From Sphingobacteriales bacterium (GTDB lineage Bacteria > Bacteroidota > Bacteroidia > Chitinophagales > Chitinophagaceae): 42,145 nucleotides of DNA. Position numbers and translations under genes: made by a program. Where the stretch lies: contig JAPLEF010000061.1 of NCBI GenBank assembly GCA_026391525.1, positions 30,059-72,203 on the forward strand. The letters run 5' to 3'. The first letter of the stretch is position 1; each line of letters starts with the position of its first letter. Below, piece after piece: positions 34,987-42,145 of the stretch. The notes under the pieces were generated by a model, which saw nothing but the letters and a program-made list of their open reading frames with translations, had not been told where the DNA came from and ran no database searches.

Positions 34987-35568
34987 TTAAAAGCCATCAT
35001 TGGCTTCATCTGCAACCATATCGTCGGTTGATTCCTCATCGCTTTCAGTGGAATCGGCATCACCTTCTTCCCCATAGCCTTCCTTCATCGCTTCCGGTTG
35101 CAAATCGTATTTCTCTTCCATTTCAGCAAGGCGGCTATCGATGATTCCCTTTGTACCGTACTGAGATGGTGCGATGCCTTCAATACGAACACAGGTTGGA
35201 TAATTCAATTTTGTATTTTCTTCCCGGTCTACATTGATGAGTTCCACCATAAAGTGCCAGAACTTATTGAAATCATACTCATAGATGAATTTCTGGTTCG
35301 GATCTTGTACCTGACTTCCAAGAATCACCTCTTGCATCATAAGCGGAGGTGCTGGATAAGTTTTATCGTAAACTTCAAGGGTAATTTCCCTGCCCCGTTG
35401 CCAGGCATCGTTACTTTTGTAAAAGGTTGCTTTGTGCTTATTATCGAACTCATAACTTTTCAGGATAGCATTATGCAAATCGAAAAAAGTTTGGTTATGC
35501 CTGATAACAATATCACGGTAAGTGCTTTCGTCGTCTTCCCAGTAAATGCGGAATTTTAATATGGCCAT
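34987..35568 (-). CDS. pRiA4b ORF-3-like protein with acidic C-terminal tail
   Basis: A 193-residue soluble protein. The N-terminal 140 residues match the plasmid pRiA4b ORF-3 / IS1096 passenger-like fold: MAILKFRIYWEDDESTYRDIV, FFDLHNAILKSYEFDNKH, FYEYDF-like FIYEYDFNKFWHFMVEL, and PTCVRIEGIAPSQYG. The last 30 residues are very acidic (EEGDADSTESDEE). No catalytic role is established for this family; the fold occurs in mobile elements and as chromosomal single genes. The ATG at 35568 is chosen because it starts the first strand; upstream residues look non-coding. It is followed by miaA 40 bp on, suggesting co-transcription. Confidence 0.78.
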   Translation of the reverse strand: MAILKFRIYWEDDESTYRDIVIRHNQTFFDLHNAILKSYEFDNKHKATFYKSNDAWQRGREITLEVYDKTYPAPPLMMQEVILGSQVQDPNQKFIYEYDFNKFWHFMVELINVDREENTKLNYPTCVRIEGIAPSQYGTKGIIDSRLAEMEEKYDLQPEAMKEGYGEEGDADSTESDEESTDDMVADEANDGF

Positions 35569-35622
35569 AATCAAAAATAAGTAAAATATCAGTTTATGCC
35601 CTCTAAAGAAATGTATTCTATG

Positions 35623-35630
35623 CAAAACTA
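35623..35630 (-). promoter_or_regulatory. Candidate -7 box upstream of the pRiA4b ORF-3-like gene
   Basis: TAGTTTTG on the minus strand matches TAnnTTTG exactly. It lies 54 bp before the ATG at 35568 in a 113-bp AT-rich gap. No matching -33 TTTG was found. Confidence 0.35.
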
Positions 35631-35681
35631 TTTTTTAATTAGGCACAGTTGTTTTTATACATAACCCCAAATGGTTTGTGT

Positions 35682-37169
35682 TTAATGGATTAAACCGAGC
35701 TCCTCCCCTTTCTTTACCATGAAGAGATGTGCTTGTTCGAATTCATTAGGGATATCTCCATCCAAAATGGCTTCACGTATGGCATTTTTGATAATACCCA
35801 CCATACGTCCGGGTGGCAAGCTAAAATAAGCCATGATCATTTCACCGGTAACCGGGGGCTGCCAGTTGCGGATATGGTCATTTTCTTCCACCGCTGCACA
35901 GCGCTGTTGAACCAGTTCGAAATTCTCGAGGTATCGCTTAACCTTTTGTTTGTTTTTAGAAGTGATGTCTGCCCGGCAAAGCATGAACAGGGCTTCCAGA
36001 TCTTCGCCGGCATCGAAAATCAATCTGCGTATAGCCGCATCAGTTATGTTCTCTTTCGTGAGGCTGATGGGCCGAAGATGAAGGGCCACCAATTTCTGCA
36101 CAAAACGCATCTTTTCATTCTGGGGTAATTTCAGTTGGGTGAAAATCTTAGGCACCATCCTTGCCCCAACCACTTCATGCCCGTGAAAAGTCCAGCCATG
36201 ACCCTCTTCAAATTTCTTGGTAACCGGTTTGGCAATATCATGCAGAACGGCAGCCCATCGCAACCAAAGATCGGTTGTAGTTTCAGCGATATGATCCACC
36301 ACCTGCAGGGTATGATAAAAATTATCCTTATGCCCCATACCATCGATGATAACAGCACCCAGCAGAGCGGTCATCTGCGGGAAAATGATTTCCAGCAATC
36401 CCGCCCGGTAAAGCAAATCAAAACCTACTGAAGGTTTGGCACTGAGCAATATCTTGTTCAGCTCATCAGCAATCCTTTCCTTGCTCACAATCCGTATTCT
36501 TTCGGCCATTCTTTTGATGGCTTCAAAGGTTTCGGGCTCTATTTGAAAACCCAACTGACTGGCAAATCGGATGGCACGCATCATCCGCAATGGGTCGTCG
36601 CTAAAGGTAGCTGCCGGTGCCAGCGGAGTTCGGATCAATTTATGGCTGATATCTGCCAACCCGTTAAAAGGATCTATTAGTTTTCCAAAATCGGAAGGGT
36701 TTAAACTTATTGCAAGGGCATTAATGGTAAAATCACGACGATTCTGGTCATCTACCAAAGTTCCGGGAGCAACACTGGGGTTCCTGCTTTCGGATTGGTA
36801 ACTTTCTTTTCTTGCCCCCACAAATTCAATTTCAAGTAACTTCCAATCCTCCCTTATTACATCAAATTCCTGTTCAGGTAAATTTTCAGCCATTTCCATA
36901 CCGGAAGCTGATTGCGGTAATTTGATCTGTGCAGTTCCAAAATGCTTAAAAAAACTCACCTTCGGGATAGGTTGAAAACACCTGGCCACTTCATTAGCCA
37001 GTTCAATACCATCTCCAACGCAAACGATGTCGATATCTTTGGTTTCGCGCCCGATGAGTTTATCGCGAACAAACCCTCCAATTACAAACGCTTCCATTTG
37101 CCGTTTTTGGGCACAAGCGGCGATTATATCGAGGAGTTCCAGTTCAAAAGGGTTACATTCAATATCCAT
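35682..37169 (-). CDS. CCA tRNA nucleotidyltransferase / poly(A) polymerase family with HD domain
   Basis: A 495-residue class II nucleotidyltransferase. The head has VIGGFVRDKL (GG-x-VRD at 31-36), the catalytic DID pair D45/D47 in KDIDIVC, and RRDFTINALAIS. The neck has DPLRMMRAIRFASQLGFQIEPET. A C-terminal HD domain follows (VLHDIAKP, FHGHEVVGA), as in CCA enzymes with phosphatase/phosphodiesterase activity. It probably adds or repairs the CCA tail of tRNAs, needed here because the tRNA-Val gene does not encode CCA. Start MDIECN (37169) is preferred; MPKRQY at 37205 would add 12 residues. Upstream is the divergent lon. Confidence 0.92.
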   Translation of the reverse strand: MDIECNPFELELLDIIAACAQKRQMEAFVIGGFVRDKLIGRETKDIDIVCVGDGIELANEVARCFQPIPKVSFFKHFGTAQIKLPQSASGMEMAENLPEQEFDVIREDWKLLEIEFVGARKESYQSESRNPSVAPGTLVDDQNRRDFTINALAISLNPSDFGKLIDPFNGLADISHKLIRTPLAPAATFSDDPLRMMRAIRFASQLGFQIEPETFEAIKRMAERIRIVSKERIADELNKILLSAKPSVGFDLLYRAGLLEIIFPQMTALLGAVIIDGMGHKDNFYHTLQVVDHIAETTTDLWLRWAAVLHDIAKPVTKKFEEGHGWTFHGHEVVGARMVPKIFTQLKLPQNEKMRFVQKLVALHLRPISLTKENITDAAIRRLIFDAGEDLEALFMLCRADITSKNKQKVKRYLENFELVQQRCAAVEENDHIRNWQPPVTGEMIMAYFSLPPGRMVGIIKNAIREAILDGDIPNEFEQAHLFMVKKGEELGLIH

Positions 37170-37175
37170 GGCCTG

Positions 37176-37183
37176 CAAAAGTA
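37176..37183 (-). promoter_or_regulatory. Candidate -7 box directly before the CCA-adding gene
   Basis: TACTTTTG on the minus strand matches TAnnTTTG exactly and ends six bases before the ATG at 37169. If used, the mRNA would be leaderless, and the longer start at 37205 would be excluded. Confidence 0.4.
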
Positions 37184-37321
37184 AAGGATATTGCCTTTTC
37201 GGCATAGAAATGACAAGAATCGACAGTGAATTATTCTACAACCGACATTCATGCATAATCAGTTTATTCGGCATCAAAGTTGACCATTAATACTTTCCTG
37301 AGGAAATAACCCAATAGGGGT

Positions 37322-37329
37322 TAATTTTG
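37322..37329 (+). promoter_or_regulatory. Candidate -7 box of lon
   Basis: TAATTTTG matches TAnnTTTG exactly, 23 bases before the lon ATG at 37353. No -33 TTTG at the usual spacing was seen, and no heat-shock inverted repeat was recognised in the gap. Confidence 0.45.
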
Positions 37330-37352
37330 CCGGATTGACTTAATTAAAAGAT

Positions 37353-39752
37353 ATGATGAAGCAACTATTGATGCAGAGTGGCGAAGATGAAATGGAATTC
37401 ATGCCGATCATCCCGCTGAATGAAGAAGAAGAAGATGGAAACGACTTACAACCCATCCCTGATGAATTGCCCATACTCCCCTTACGCAACACAGTGCTGT
37501 TTCCCGGAGTAGTGATTCCCATTACCGTTGGCCGAGACAAAAGCATCAAAGCCGTTTCAGATGCCTATAAAACGGATAAGCTGGTGGGTGTGGTAGCCCA
37601 AAAAGATAGTAATATTGAAGAACCCAGTGTGAGCGACCTCGAAGCAGTGGGCACTGTGGCTAAAATTGTGAAGCTGATTAAAATGCCCGATGGCGGAACA
37701 ACCATCATCATTCAAGGTAGAAAAAGATTTCGAATCGAGAGCATCACAACAGAAGACCCCTATTTCAAAGCCCGAATCAGTTTACTGGAAGAAGATAAAA
37801 TCAGTGGCGACCCCGACTTTGATGCCATGGTGAGCAGTATCAAAGACCTGGCTTCGCAGATCGTAAACCTTTCTCCAAATCTGCCGAGTGAAGCTGCCAT
37901 CATCCTGAAAAATATTGAAAACCCTTCATTCCTGATCCACTTCGTAAGCAGTAACCTGAATTGCGATTTAAAAGAGAAACAGAAACTGCTTGAAATCAAT
38001 AACCTCAAAGCAAGGGCTGAATTGTTGATGAACCTCATGCATACTGAATTACAATATGCAGAGCTCAAAAATAAAGTGAATACCAAAACCAGGGCAGAAC
38101 TCGACAAACAGCAAAGAGATTACTTCCTTCAACAGCAGATGAAAACCATCAAAGATGAACTGGGTGGCGAAAATTCTGCTGAAGTAAAGGAAATGATGAA
38201 AAAGGCGGAACAGAAAAAATGGCCGGCATCTGCCAAAGAAATGTTTACCAAAGGGATTGAAAAACTGGAGCGGATGCACCCCACCACACCTGATTATTCG
38301 GTGGTTTATAATCATCTCGATTTACTGCTAGACCTTCCCTGGCAGGAATACACAGAAGATTCCTACGACTTACGTAAAGCGAAAAAGATACTTGATAAAG
38401 ACCATTACGGAATGGATAAAATCAAAGAACGCATACTCGAATACCTGGCTGTTTTGAAACTGAAAGGTGATATGAAAAGCCCGATCTTATGTTTTATCGG
38501 GCCTCCGGGTATCGGTAAAACCAGCTTGGGTAAAAGCATTGCAGCAGCCATCAACAGGAAATATGTAAGGGTAAGTTTAGGTGGACTTCATGATGAAAGC
38601 GAAATCCGTGGCCATCGTAAAACTTATATCGGTGCTATGCCTGGCCGAATCATTCAATCGATCAGGAAAACAAAATCCGGCAACCCTGTGATGATCCTTG
38701 ATGAAATTGATAAAGTGGGTAGCGATCACCGGGGAGATCCTTCCTCCGCATTACTGGAAGTATTAGACCCAGAGCAAAATAACAGCTTTTACGATAATTA
38801 TCTTGAACTGGAATACGACCTGAGCAAAGTACTTTTTATTGCAACCGCCAATAATTTAAGCAATATACAACCGGCACTTCGCGACAGGCTTGAAGTAATT
38901 GACCTGAGTGGTTATGCCATTGAAGAAAAAATAGAAATCGCCCGGCAGCATCTCTTGCCCAAACAAATCGAGATGCATGGTTTGAAAATGGATAGTTTCA
39001 AAATAGATAACGCAGTTCTGGAAAAAATAATCACCGACTACACCCGTGAAAGCGGGGTACGGGAACTCGACCGTTTACTCGCCAGTGTGATGCGCTATCA
39101 GGCTAAAGAACTGGTAATGAAAGGTAAATTGAAAACAACCGTAACTACAAAAGATTTACAGAAAATTCTGGGAAGAGCCCGCTATACCAACGATTTATAT
39201 AAAACGGCTAATATGCCCGGGGTAGCTGTAGGTTTAGCCTGGACCTATGTTGGTGGTGATATATTGTTTATCGAAACTCAATTAAGTGAAGGGAAAGGGG
39301 AATTACAGCTTACCGGAAACCTCGGAACTGTGATGAAAGAAAGCGCCAGCACTGCATATACCTGGATTCAGGCTAACGCCCGGAAATTAGGAATTGATGC
39401 AACTCAATTTAATAAAACGAACGCCCATATTCATATTCCCGAAGGAGCTGTTCCAAAAGATGGCCCAAGCGCAGGAATTACTATGATGACAGCTTTGGCC
39501 AGTGCTTATACCGGCAAAAGAATCAGGCCTTTTCTGGCGATGACCGGAGAGATTACCTTGAGAGGGCAGGTATTGCCGGTTGGAGGCATTAAAGAAAAAG
39601 TACTGGCGGCAAAAAGAGCCGGCATGAAAGAAATTATCATGTGCACTCAAAATGCTAAAGACGTTGAAGAAATCAACCCCGAATACATCTCAGGCATCAA
39701 CTTTCATTATGTAAAAACGATGCAACAAGTTCTTGACATAGCTTTAACATAA
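37353..39752 (+). CDS. lon: ATP-dependent protease Lon
   Basis: A 799-residue Lon of standard length. It has an N-terminal substrate-binding domain (about 40-240, LPILPLRNTVLFPGVVIPI), coiled region, AAA+ module with Walker A GPPGIGKT (383-390) and Walker B VMILDEIDK, and the protease domain with catalytic dyad S706 (KDGPSAGITM) and K749 (GGIKEKVLAAKRAG). It degrades misfolded and regulatory proteins in the cytoplasm. The first 30 residues carry a strongly acidic stretch (NEEEEDGNDLQ). It is a single gene with a -7 box upstream and a strong hairpin downstream. Confidence 0.98.
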   Translation: MMKQLLMQSGEDEMEFMPIIPLNEEEEDGNDLQPIPDELPILPLRNTVLFPGVVIPITVGRDKSIKAVSDAYKTDKLVGVVAQKDSNIEEPSVSDLEAVGTVAKIVKLIKMPDGGTTIIIQGRKRFRIESITTEDPYFKARISLLEEDKISGDPDFDAMVSSIKDLASQIVNLSPNLPSEAAIILKNIENPSFLIHFVSSNLNCDLKEKQKLLEINNLKARAELLMNLMHTELQYAELKNKVNTKTRAELDKQQRDYFLQQQMKTIKDELGGENSAEVKEMMKKAEQKKWPASAKEMFTKGIEKLERMHPTTPDYSVVYNHLDLLLDLPWQEYTEDSYDLRKAKKILDKDHYGMDKIKERILEYLAVLKLKGDMKSPILCFIGPPGIGKTSLGKSIAAAINRKYVRVSLGGLHDESEIRGHRKTYIGAMPGRIIQSIRKTKSGNPVMILDEIDKVGSDHRGDPSSALLEVLDPEQNNSFYDNYLELEYDLSKVLFIATANNLSNIQPALRDRLEVIDLSGYAIEEKIEIARQHLLPKQIEMHGLKMDSFKIDNAVLEKIITDYTRESGVRELDRLLASVMRYQAKELVMKGKLKTTVTTKDLQKILGRARYTNDLYKTANMPGVAVGLAWTYVGGDILFIETQLSEGKGELQLTGNLGTVMKESASTAYTWIQANARKLGIDATQFNKTNAHIHIPEGAVPKDGPSAGITMMTALASAYTGKRIRPFLAMTGEITLRGQVLPVGGIKEKVLAAKRAGMKEIIMCTQNAKDVEEINPEYISGINFHYVKTMQQVLDIALT

Positions 39753-39837
39753 TTTGGGAAACTAATGATGTCTATCTATCATATTACTTGTGGTTGTATC
39801 AACAAGTTTTATGTTGGTTGTTTTAAGGGTTAAAAAT

Positions 39838-39875
39838 ATGCCCCCCGACTCTTCGGGGGGCATTTGCATTTTTGA
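39838..39875 (+). terminator. Terminator of lon
   Basis: A GC-rich perfect stem ATGCCCCCCGA (39838-39848) and TCGGGGGGCAT (39853-39863) with a four-base CTCT loop. It is followed by TTGCATTTTTG, a partial T run. It starts 85 bp after the lon stop. Confidence 0.85.
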
Positions 39876-39894
39876 AATAAACCTATTAGATTTG
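39863..39894 (+). promoter_or_regulatory. Promoter of the second T9SS cargo gene
   Basis: A -33 TTTG (39863-39866) and a -7 box TAGATTTG (39887-39894, exact TAnnTTTG) are spaced by 20 bases. The start site would be near 39901, leaving a leader of about 150 bases. The -33 element touches the lon terminator. Confidence 0.6.
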
Positions 39895-40051
39895 TGTTCT
39901 CAACGGTAATTGTATGCCGTTTGCATTTGCTTATCCCTCTTCCTGAATAAACCGCTCCCGACTCTTACGAAGATCATGAACTGCAGCATAGTTTGCATTT
40001 CCTTTCAGGCTTATAATCAGATTTTTTACCACAATAAGAAAAAATCAGCTT

Positions 40052-41332
40052 ATGTTATTCTCTACAAAACTGAAGTACCCGTTATACTTTTTAATCACAT
40101 CAGTAATGTCGGTATGCTGTTTATCTGTTCAGAGCCAGTCGTTTTGCAGCGATGAAAATGTATTTTGGCTCGAAACTTTTGGAACAGGAACAACCGTAGT
40201 TACCAACCCTGATGTTACTGCTGGCAGTTTAACCTTTCAGCAAACAGGAGGATTAAGTGCAGAAGGTACATATCGGGTAAGCAATATTTCCCAGGGCTTA
40301 CCGGAATGGCACAATACACCTGATCATACTGCAAATGATACAGATGGCAGGATGATGGTGATCAACGGCCAGGCTTCCGATTTTTTCATCCATACCGAAA
40401 CCCGGATTAATGGGTTTGCTGCCGGCAACTATTCTGCCAGCTTATTTCTGATCAACCTCAACACACCAGGTACATGTGCGCCTAACCCTTTATTGCCCGT
40501 TATCAGTTTCAGGATTGAATATCTTAATGCAAACAACAACTGGGTTGCACTCAACAATTCGCCGGTTACTACAACCGCAGTTGCTCAATCTGCCACTCCT
40601 ACCTGGGTTTCATTGGGTGGCGTATTTGTGTTACCATCAACAAGTCCGTTTGTGGTTACTCAATTACGGATTGTTATAACCGATAATGTTTCCGGCGGTT
40701 GTGGAAATGATTATGCCATTGACGACATCAAACTGGCAACCTGCCCTTCAGGCTCACCCTTACCCGTATCGTTTTTAGGCATCAGTGCAGCGAAGAAAGG
40801 AAGCGGTGCCATCATAAACTGGGCAACTGCAAGTGAGATCAATCATAAAGCATTTTATGTAGAAAGAAGCAACAACAATGGCACGAGCTGGAGTAGGATA
40901 GCAACCATTCCAAATACAGGTAACCAAAATAGCCAGACTACCAAAAACTATCAATGGTATGATGCCCAACCCGGCACATCGGTTATTTTATACCGTATTC
41001 GTCAGGAAGACATTGATGGCAAAATTTCGCTTTCGCGCACGGTAAAACTAAATATTGATGCCAATACTACCGGTATCACAGTTTTAGAAAATCCTTTTAA
41101 AGATTTGATAACGGTTGATTTTTTTGCTGCATCAAGGCAACAGATTAATGCATCACTCATAAGTGTAAATGGTAAACAATTGCTTCGTGAAAGTTTTTAT
41201 ATCAATAAGGGTTACAACAGGAAAATTTTCAGTGCTGCTCAACAATTAGAAGCCGGCACCTACCTGATGCAGTTTACATCCGCCAATGGCAATGTATTGC
41301 ATACTGCCACATTGGTAAAACTGAATAAATAA
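40052..41332 (+). CDS. Secreted protein with T9SS type A C-terminal sorting domain
   Basis: A 426-residue exported protein: signal peptide about 1-29 (MLFSTKLKYPLYFLITSVMS, ending VQSQ). Residues about 30-235 form a jelly-roll-like domain (FWLETFGTGTTVV, ASDFFIHTETRINGF, CGNDYAIDDIKLATC) like those of carbohydrate-binding or MAM-type modules in adhesins. A fibronectin-like module follows with INWATASEINHKAFYVERS and ILYRIRQEDIDGKISLS. The last 85 residues are the T9SS sorting domain (LENPFKDLITVDF, GTYLMQFTS). The gene is probably monocistronic and its end is eight bases from the convergent gene. The role (adhesion, matrix or enzyme scaffold) is not shown. Confidence 0.87.
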   Translation: MLFSTKLKYPLYFLITSVMSVCCLSVQSQSFCSDENVFWLETFGTGTTVVTNPDVTAGSLTFQQTGGLSAEGTYRVSNISQGLPEWHNTPDHTANDTDGRMMVINGQASDFFIHTETRINGFAAGNYSASLFLINLNTPGTCAPNPLLPVISFRIEYLNANNNWVALNNSPVTTTAVAQSATPTWVSLGGVFVLPSTSPFVVTQLRIVITDNVSGGCGNDYAIDDIKLATCPSGSPLPVSFLGISAAKKGSGAIINWATASEINHKAFYVERSNNNGTSWSRIATIPNTGNQNSQTTKNYQWYDAQPGTSVILYRIRQEDIDGKISLSRTVKLNIDANTTGITVLENPFKDLITVDFFAASRQQINASLISVNGKQLLRESFYINKGYNRKIFSAAQQLEAGTYLMQFTSANGNVLHTATLVKLNK

Positions 41333-41340
41333 TTCATCAC

Positions 41341-41814
41341 TCAACGGGCATTGGCTTTCTCCATCCAATCTTTTTCTTTTTCGGTGGAGAGGGCTTGCAT
41401 GATGCCGATCAAAAAAATAGCTCCCACATTTGCAATGAGAAAGATCATTTCGTAACTGTGGTATTTACTAATTTCAAAACTGAAACGGGTAAAAAAAGTA
41501 CGTAGATCCAACACAAAAAAGATAGCCCATGCCAGCAGAAATGTGGTAAAGATGCTATAAGAAATTCCCCTTATAATTTTGGAGGGATGATATTTAGTTC
41601 GTTTGAAATAAATCAGAAAAATACTCCCAAATAGGGCCACAGGAAGAAAAATGAGCAGGCCCATATATAAATAAGCAAACCAGGGTATTTGATTCAGCAG
41701 ACCAAAAATAAATCTTAGCCCCAGTAATATCAATCCCAACGCAAGGATGAAGGCAACAAAACTCAGGAACAAAGTTCCCATAAGCCGAAAGTATTTTCCG
41801 GATTGTTCTTCCAT
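41341..41814 (-). CDS. Small membrane protein with about four helices
   Basis: A 157-residue protein with helices at about 11-35 (LMGTLFLSFVAFILALGLILL), 45-69 (FAYLYMGLLIFLPVALFGSIF), 84-104 (ISYSIFTTFLLAWAIFFVLDL) and 122-140 (EMIFLIANVGAIFLIGI). Short charged loops lie between, and the C-terminus is charged (STEKEKDWMEKANAR). No conserved functional motif was recognised. It is convergent with the T9SS cargo gene, and divergent from the lipoprotein at the window end across 128 bp. Confidence 0.75.
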   Translation of the reverse strand: MEEQSGKYFRLMGTLFLSFVAFILALGLILLGLRFIFGLLNQIPWFAYLYMGLLIFLPVALFGSIFLIYFKRTKYHPSKIIRGISYSIFTTFLLAWAIFFVLDLRTFFTRFSFEISKYHSYEMIFLIANVGAIFLIGIMQALSTEKEKDWMEKANAR

Positions 41815-41942
41815 GGCTGCAAGTTACGGAATGCCCTTTTGCAAATGTGCTATTGTGTAACATTATTGTATTTAAGCAATTGTTGAATTAATTAGTAAAC
41901 CCTGGATATTAAAGCATACCTTTAGTCCTAAACACACAATAA

Positions 41943-42145
41943 ATGAAAACACTAGTTAGTTTTATCCTTTTTGGAAGCTTATTATCTTCATGTAATCAAT
42001 CTTCTCCAGCAGCTTTTTCAAAAGCGCCAATTGACTCATTAATCTTAAATTGGGAAAAGAGTTGGAATAAACATGATTCTGTTGGAGTAAGGAACTTATT
42101 CATATCAGATGCATTGCTCATTGATGACAATCTTCTTGCTATGAA
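41943..42145 (+). CDS. Lipoprotein, probably SnoaL/DUF4440-like (partial, runs off the window)
   Basis: The frame starts MKTLVSFILFGSLLSSC, a lipoprotein signal with lipobox LSSC (cysteine 17), and stays open to the window end. The next part, LILNWEKSWNKHDSVGVRNL then FISDALLIDD, matches the opening helix and strand of NTF2-like SnoaL/DUF4440 domains (W-x3-W, D near the end of the helix, then A-x-x-x-D). Only the first 67 residues are visible. A TACCTTTA box at 41918-41925 could be its -7 element. Confidence 0.7.
   Translation, partial: MKTLVSFILFGSLLSSCNQSSPAAFSKAPIDSLILNWEKSWNKHDSVGVRNLFISDALLIDDNLLAM

Larger units (their letters stand above)
39753..40051. other. Spacer between lon and the second T9SS cargo gene
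   Basis: It contains the lon terminator (39838-39863), a promoter-like pair (39863-39894) and, after that, about 150 bp of leader without a convincing gene. A small frame across it on the plus strand overlaps the next gene out of frame and has no family features. Confidence 0.55.

Noticed and set aside
39910-40155. Plus-strand open frame of 81 codons before the T9SS cargo gene
   Set aside because: It overlaps the cargo gene out of frame, begins with TTG and has no family features.

Overview
The window looks like a chromosomal segment of a Bacteroidota bacterium, most likely from the Chitinophagaceae or a close relative. The signs are two secreted proteins with type IX secretion (T9SS) C-terminal sorting domains, a T9SS plug protein (DUF5103), a lipidated TamA-like protein (TamL type), a FadL/OmpP1-type porin, a MoxR-DUF58-DUF4350-DUF4129-SpoIIM cluster, almost no Shine-Dalgarno sequences, and several -7 promoter boxes of the Bacteroidota form TAnnTTTG. 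No ribosomal RNA operon, CRISPR array, prophage or insertion sequence is visible.

Layout. 1-3.1 kb: the end of an unknown gene, about 500 bp without a clear gene, one copy of a palindromic dispersed repeat, a T9SS cargo gene and an N-terminally short MscS channel gene. 3.1-8.4 kb: tRNA-Val(UAC) with its own promoter and terminator, clpS, a DEDDh exonuclease/GIY-YIG fusion divergent from valS, and a small secreted protein. 8.4-12.6 kb: an Lrp/AsnC regulator divergent from ahcY across an AT-rich dyad, then a probable tatD-tcdA-pdxJ operon. 12.6-16.7 kb: a TlpA-like thioredoxin, trpF and trpG without the other trp genes, a Rossmann NAD(P)-binding protein, and a small transaldolase. 16.8-17.2 kb: two tandem units of the repeat and the SRP RNA gene (ffs). 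17.2-23 kb: T9SS plug protein, FtsX/LolC-type permease, SpoU-type RNA methyltransferase and TamL. 23-30 kb: a minus-strand run of spoIIM-like, DUF4129, DUF4350, MoxR ATPase, DUF58 and truB, with a divergent RDD protein. 30-37 kb: proS, a Tyr/Ser-rich lipoprotein, an OmpP1/FadL protein, miaA, a pRiA4b ORF-3-like protein and a CCA-adding enzyme/poly(A) polymerase family protein. 37-42 kb: lon, a second T9SS cargo protein, a small membrane protein and the start of a SnoaL-like lipoprotein.

Themes. Most genes are housekeeping: translation and tRNA maturation (valS, proS, truB, miaA, the CCA-family enzyme, tcdA, tRNA-Val, SRP RNA), proteolysis (clpS, lon) and cofactor or amino-acid metabolism (ahcY, pdxJ, trpF, trpG). 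The rest is cell envelope (T9SS cargo and plug, TamL, porin, lipoproteins). The less understood parts are the repeat family, the dyad between the Lrp-type gene and ahcY, and the MoxR/DUF58 membrane cluster. I did not find a clearly new defence or mobile system. Gene calls rest on reading motifs by eye without database searches.
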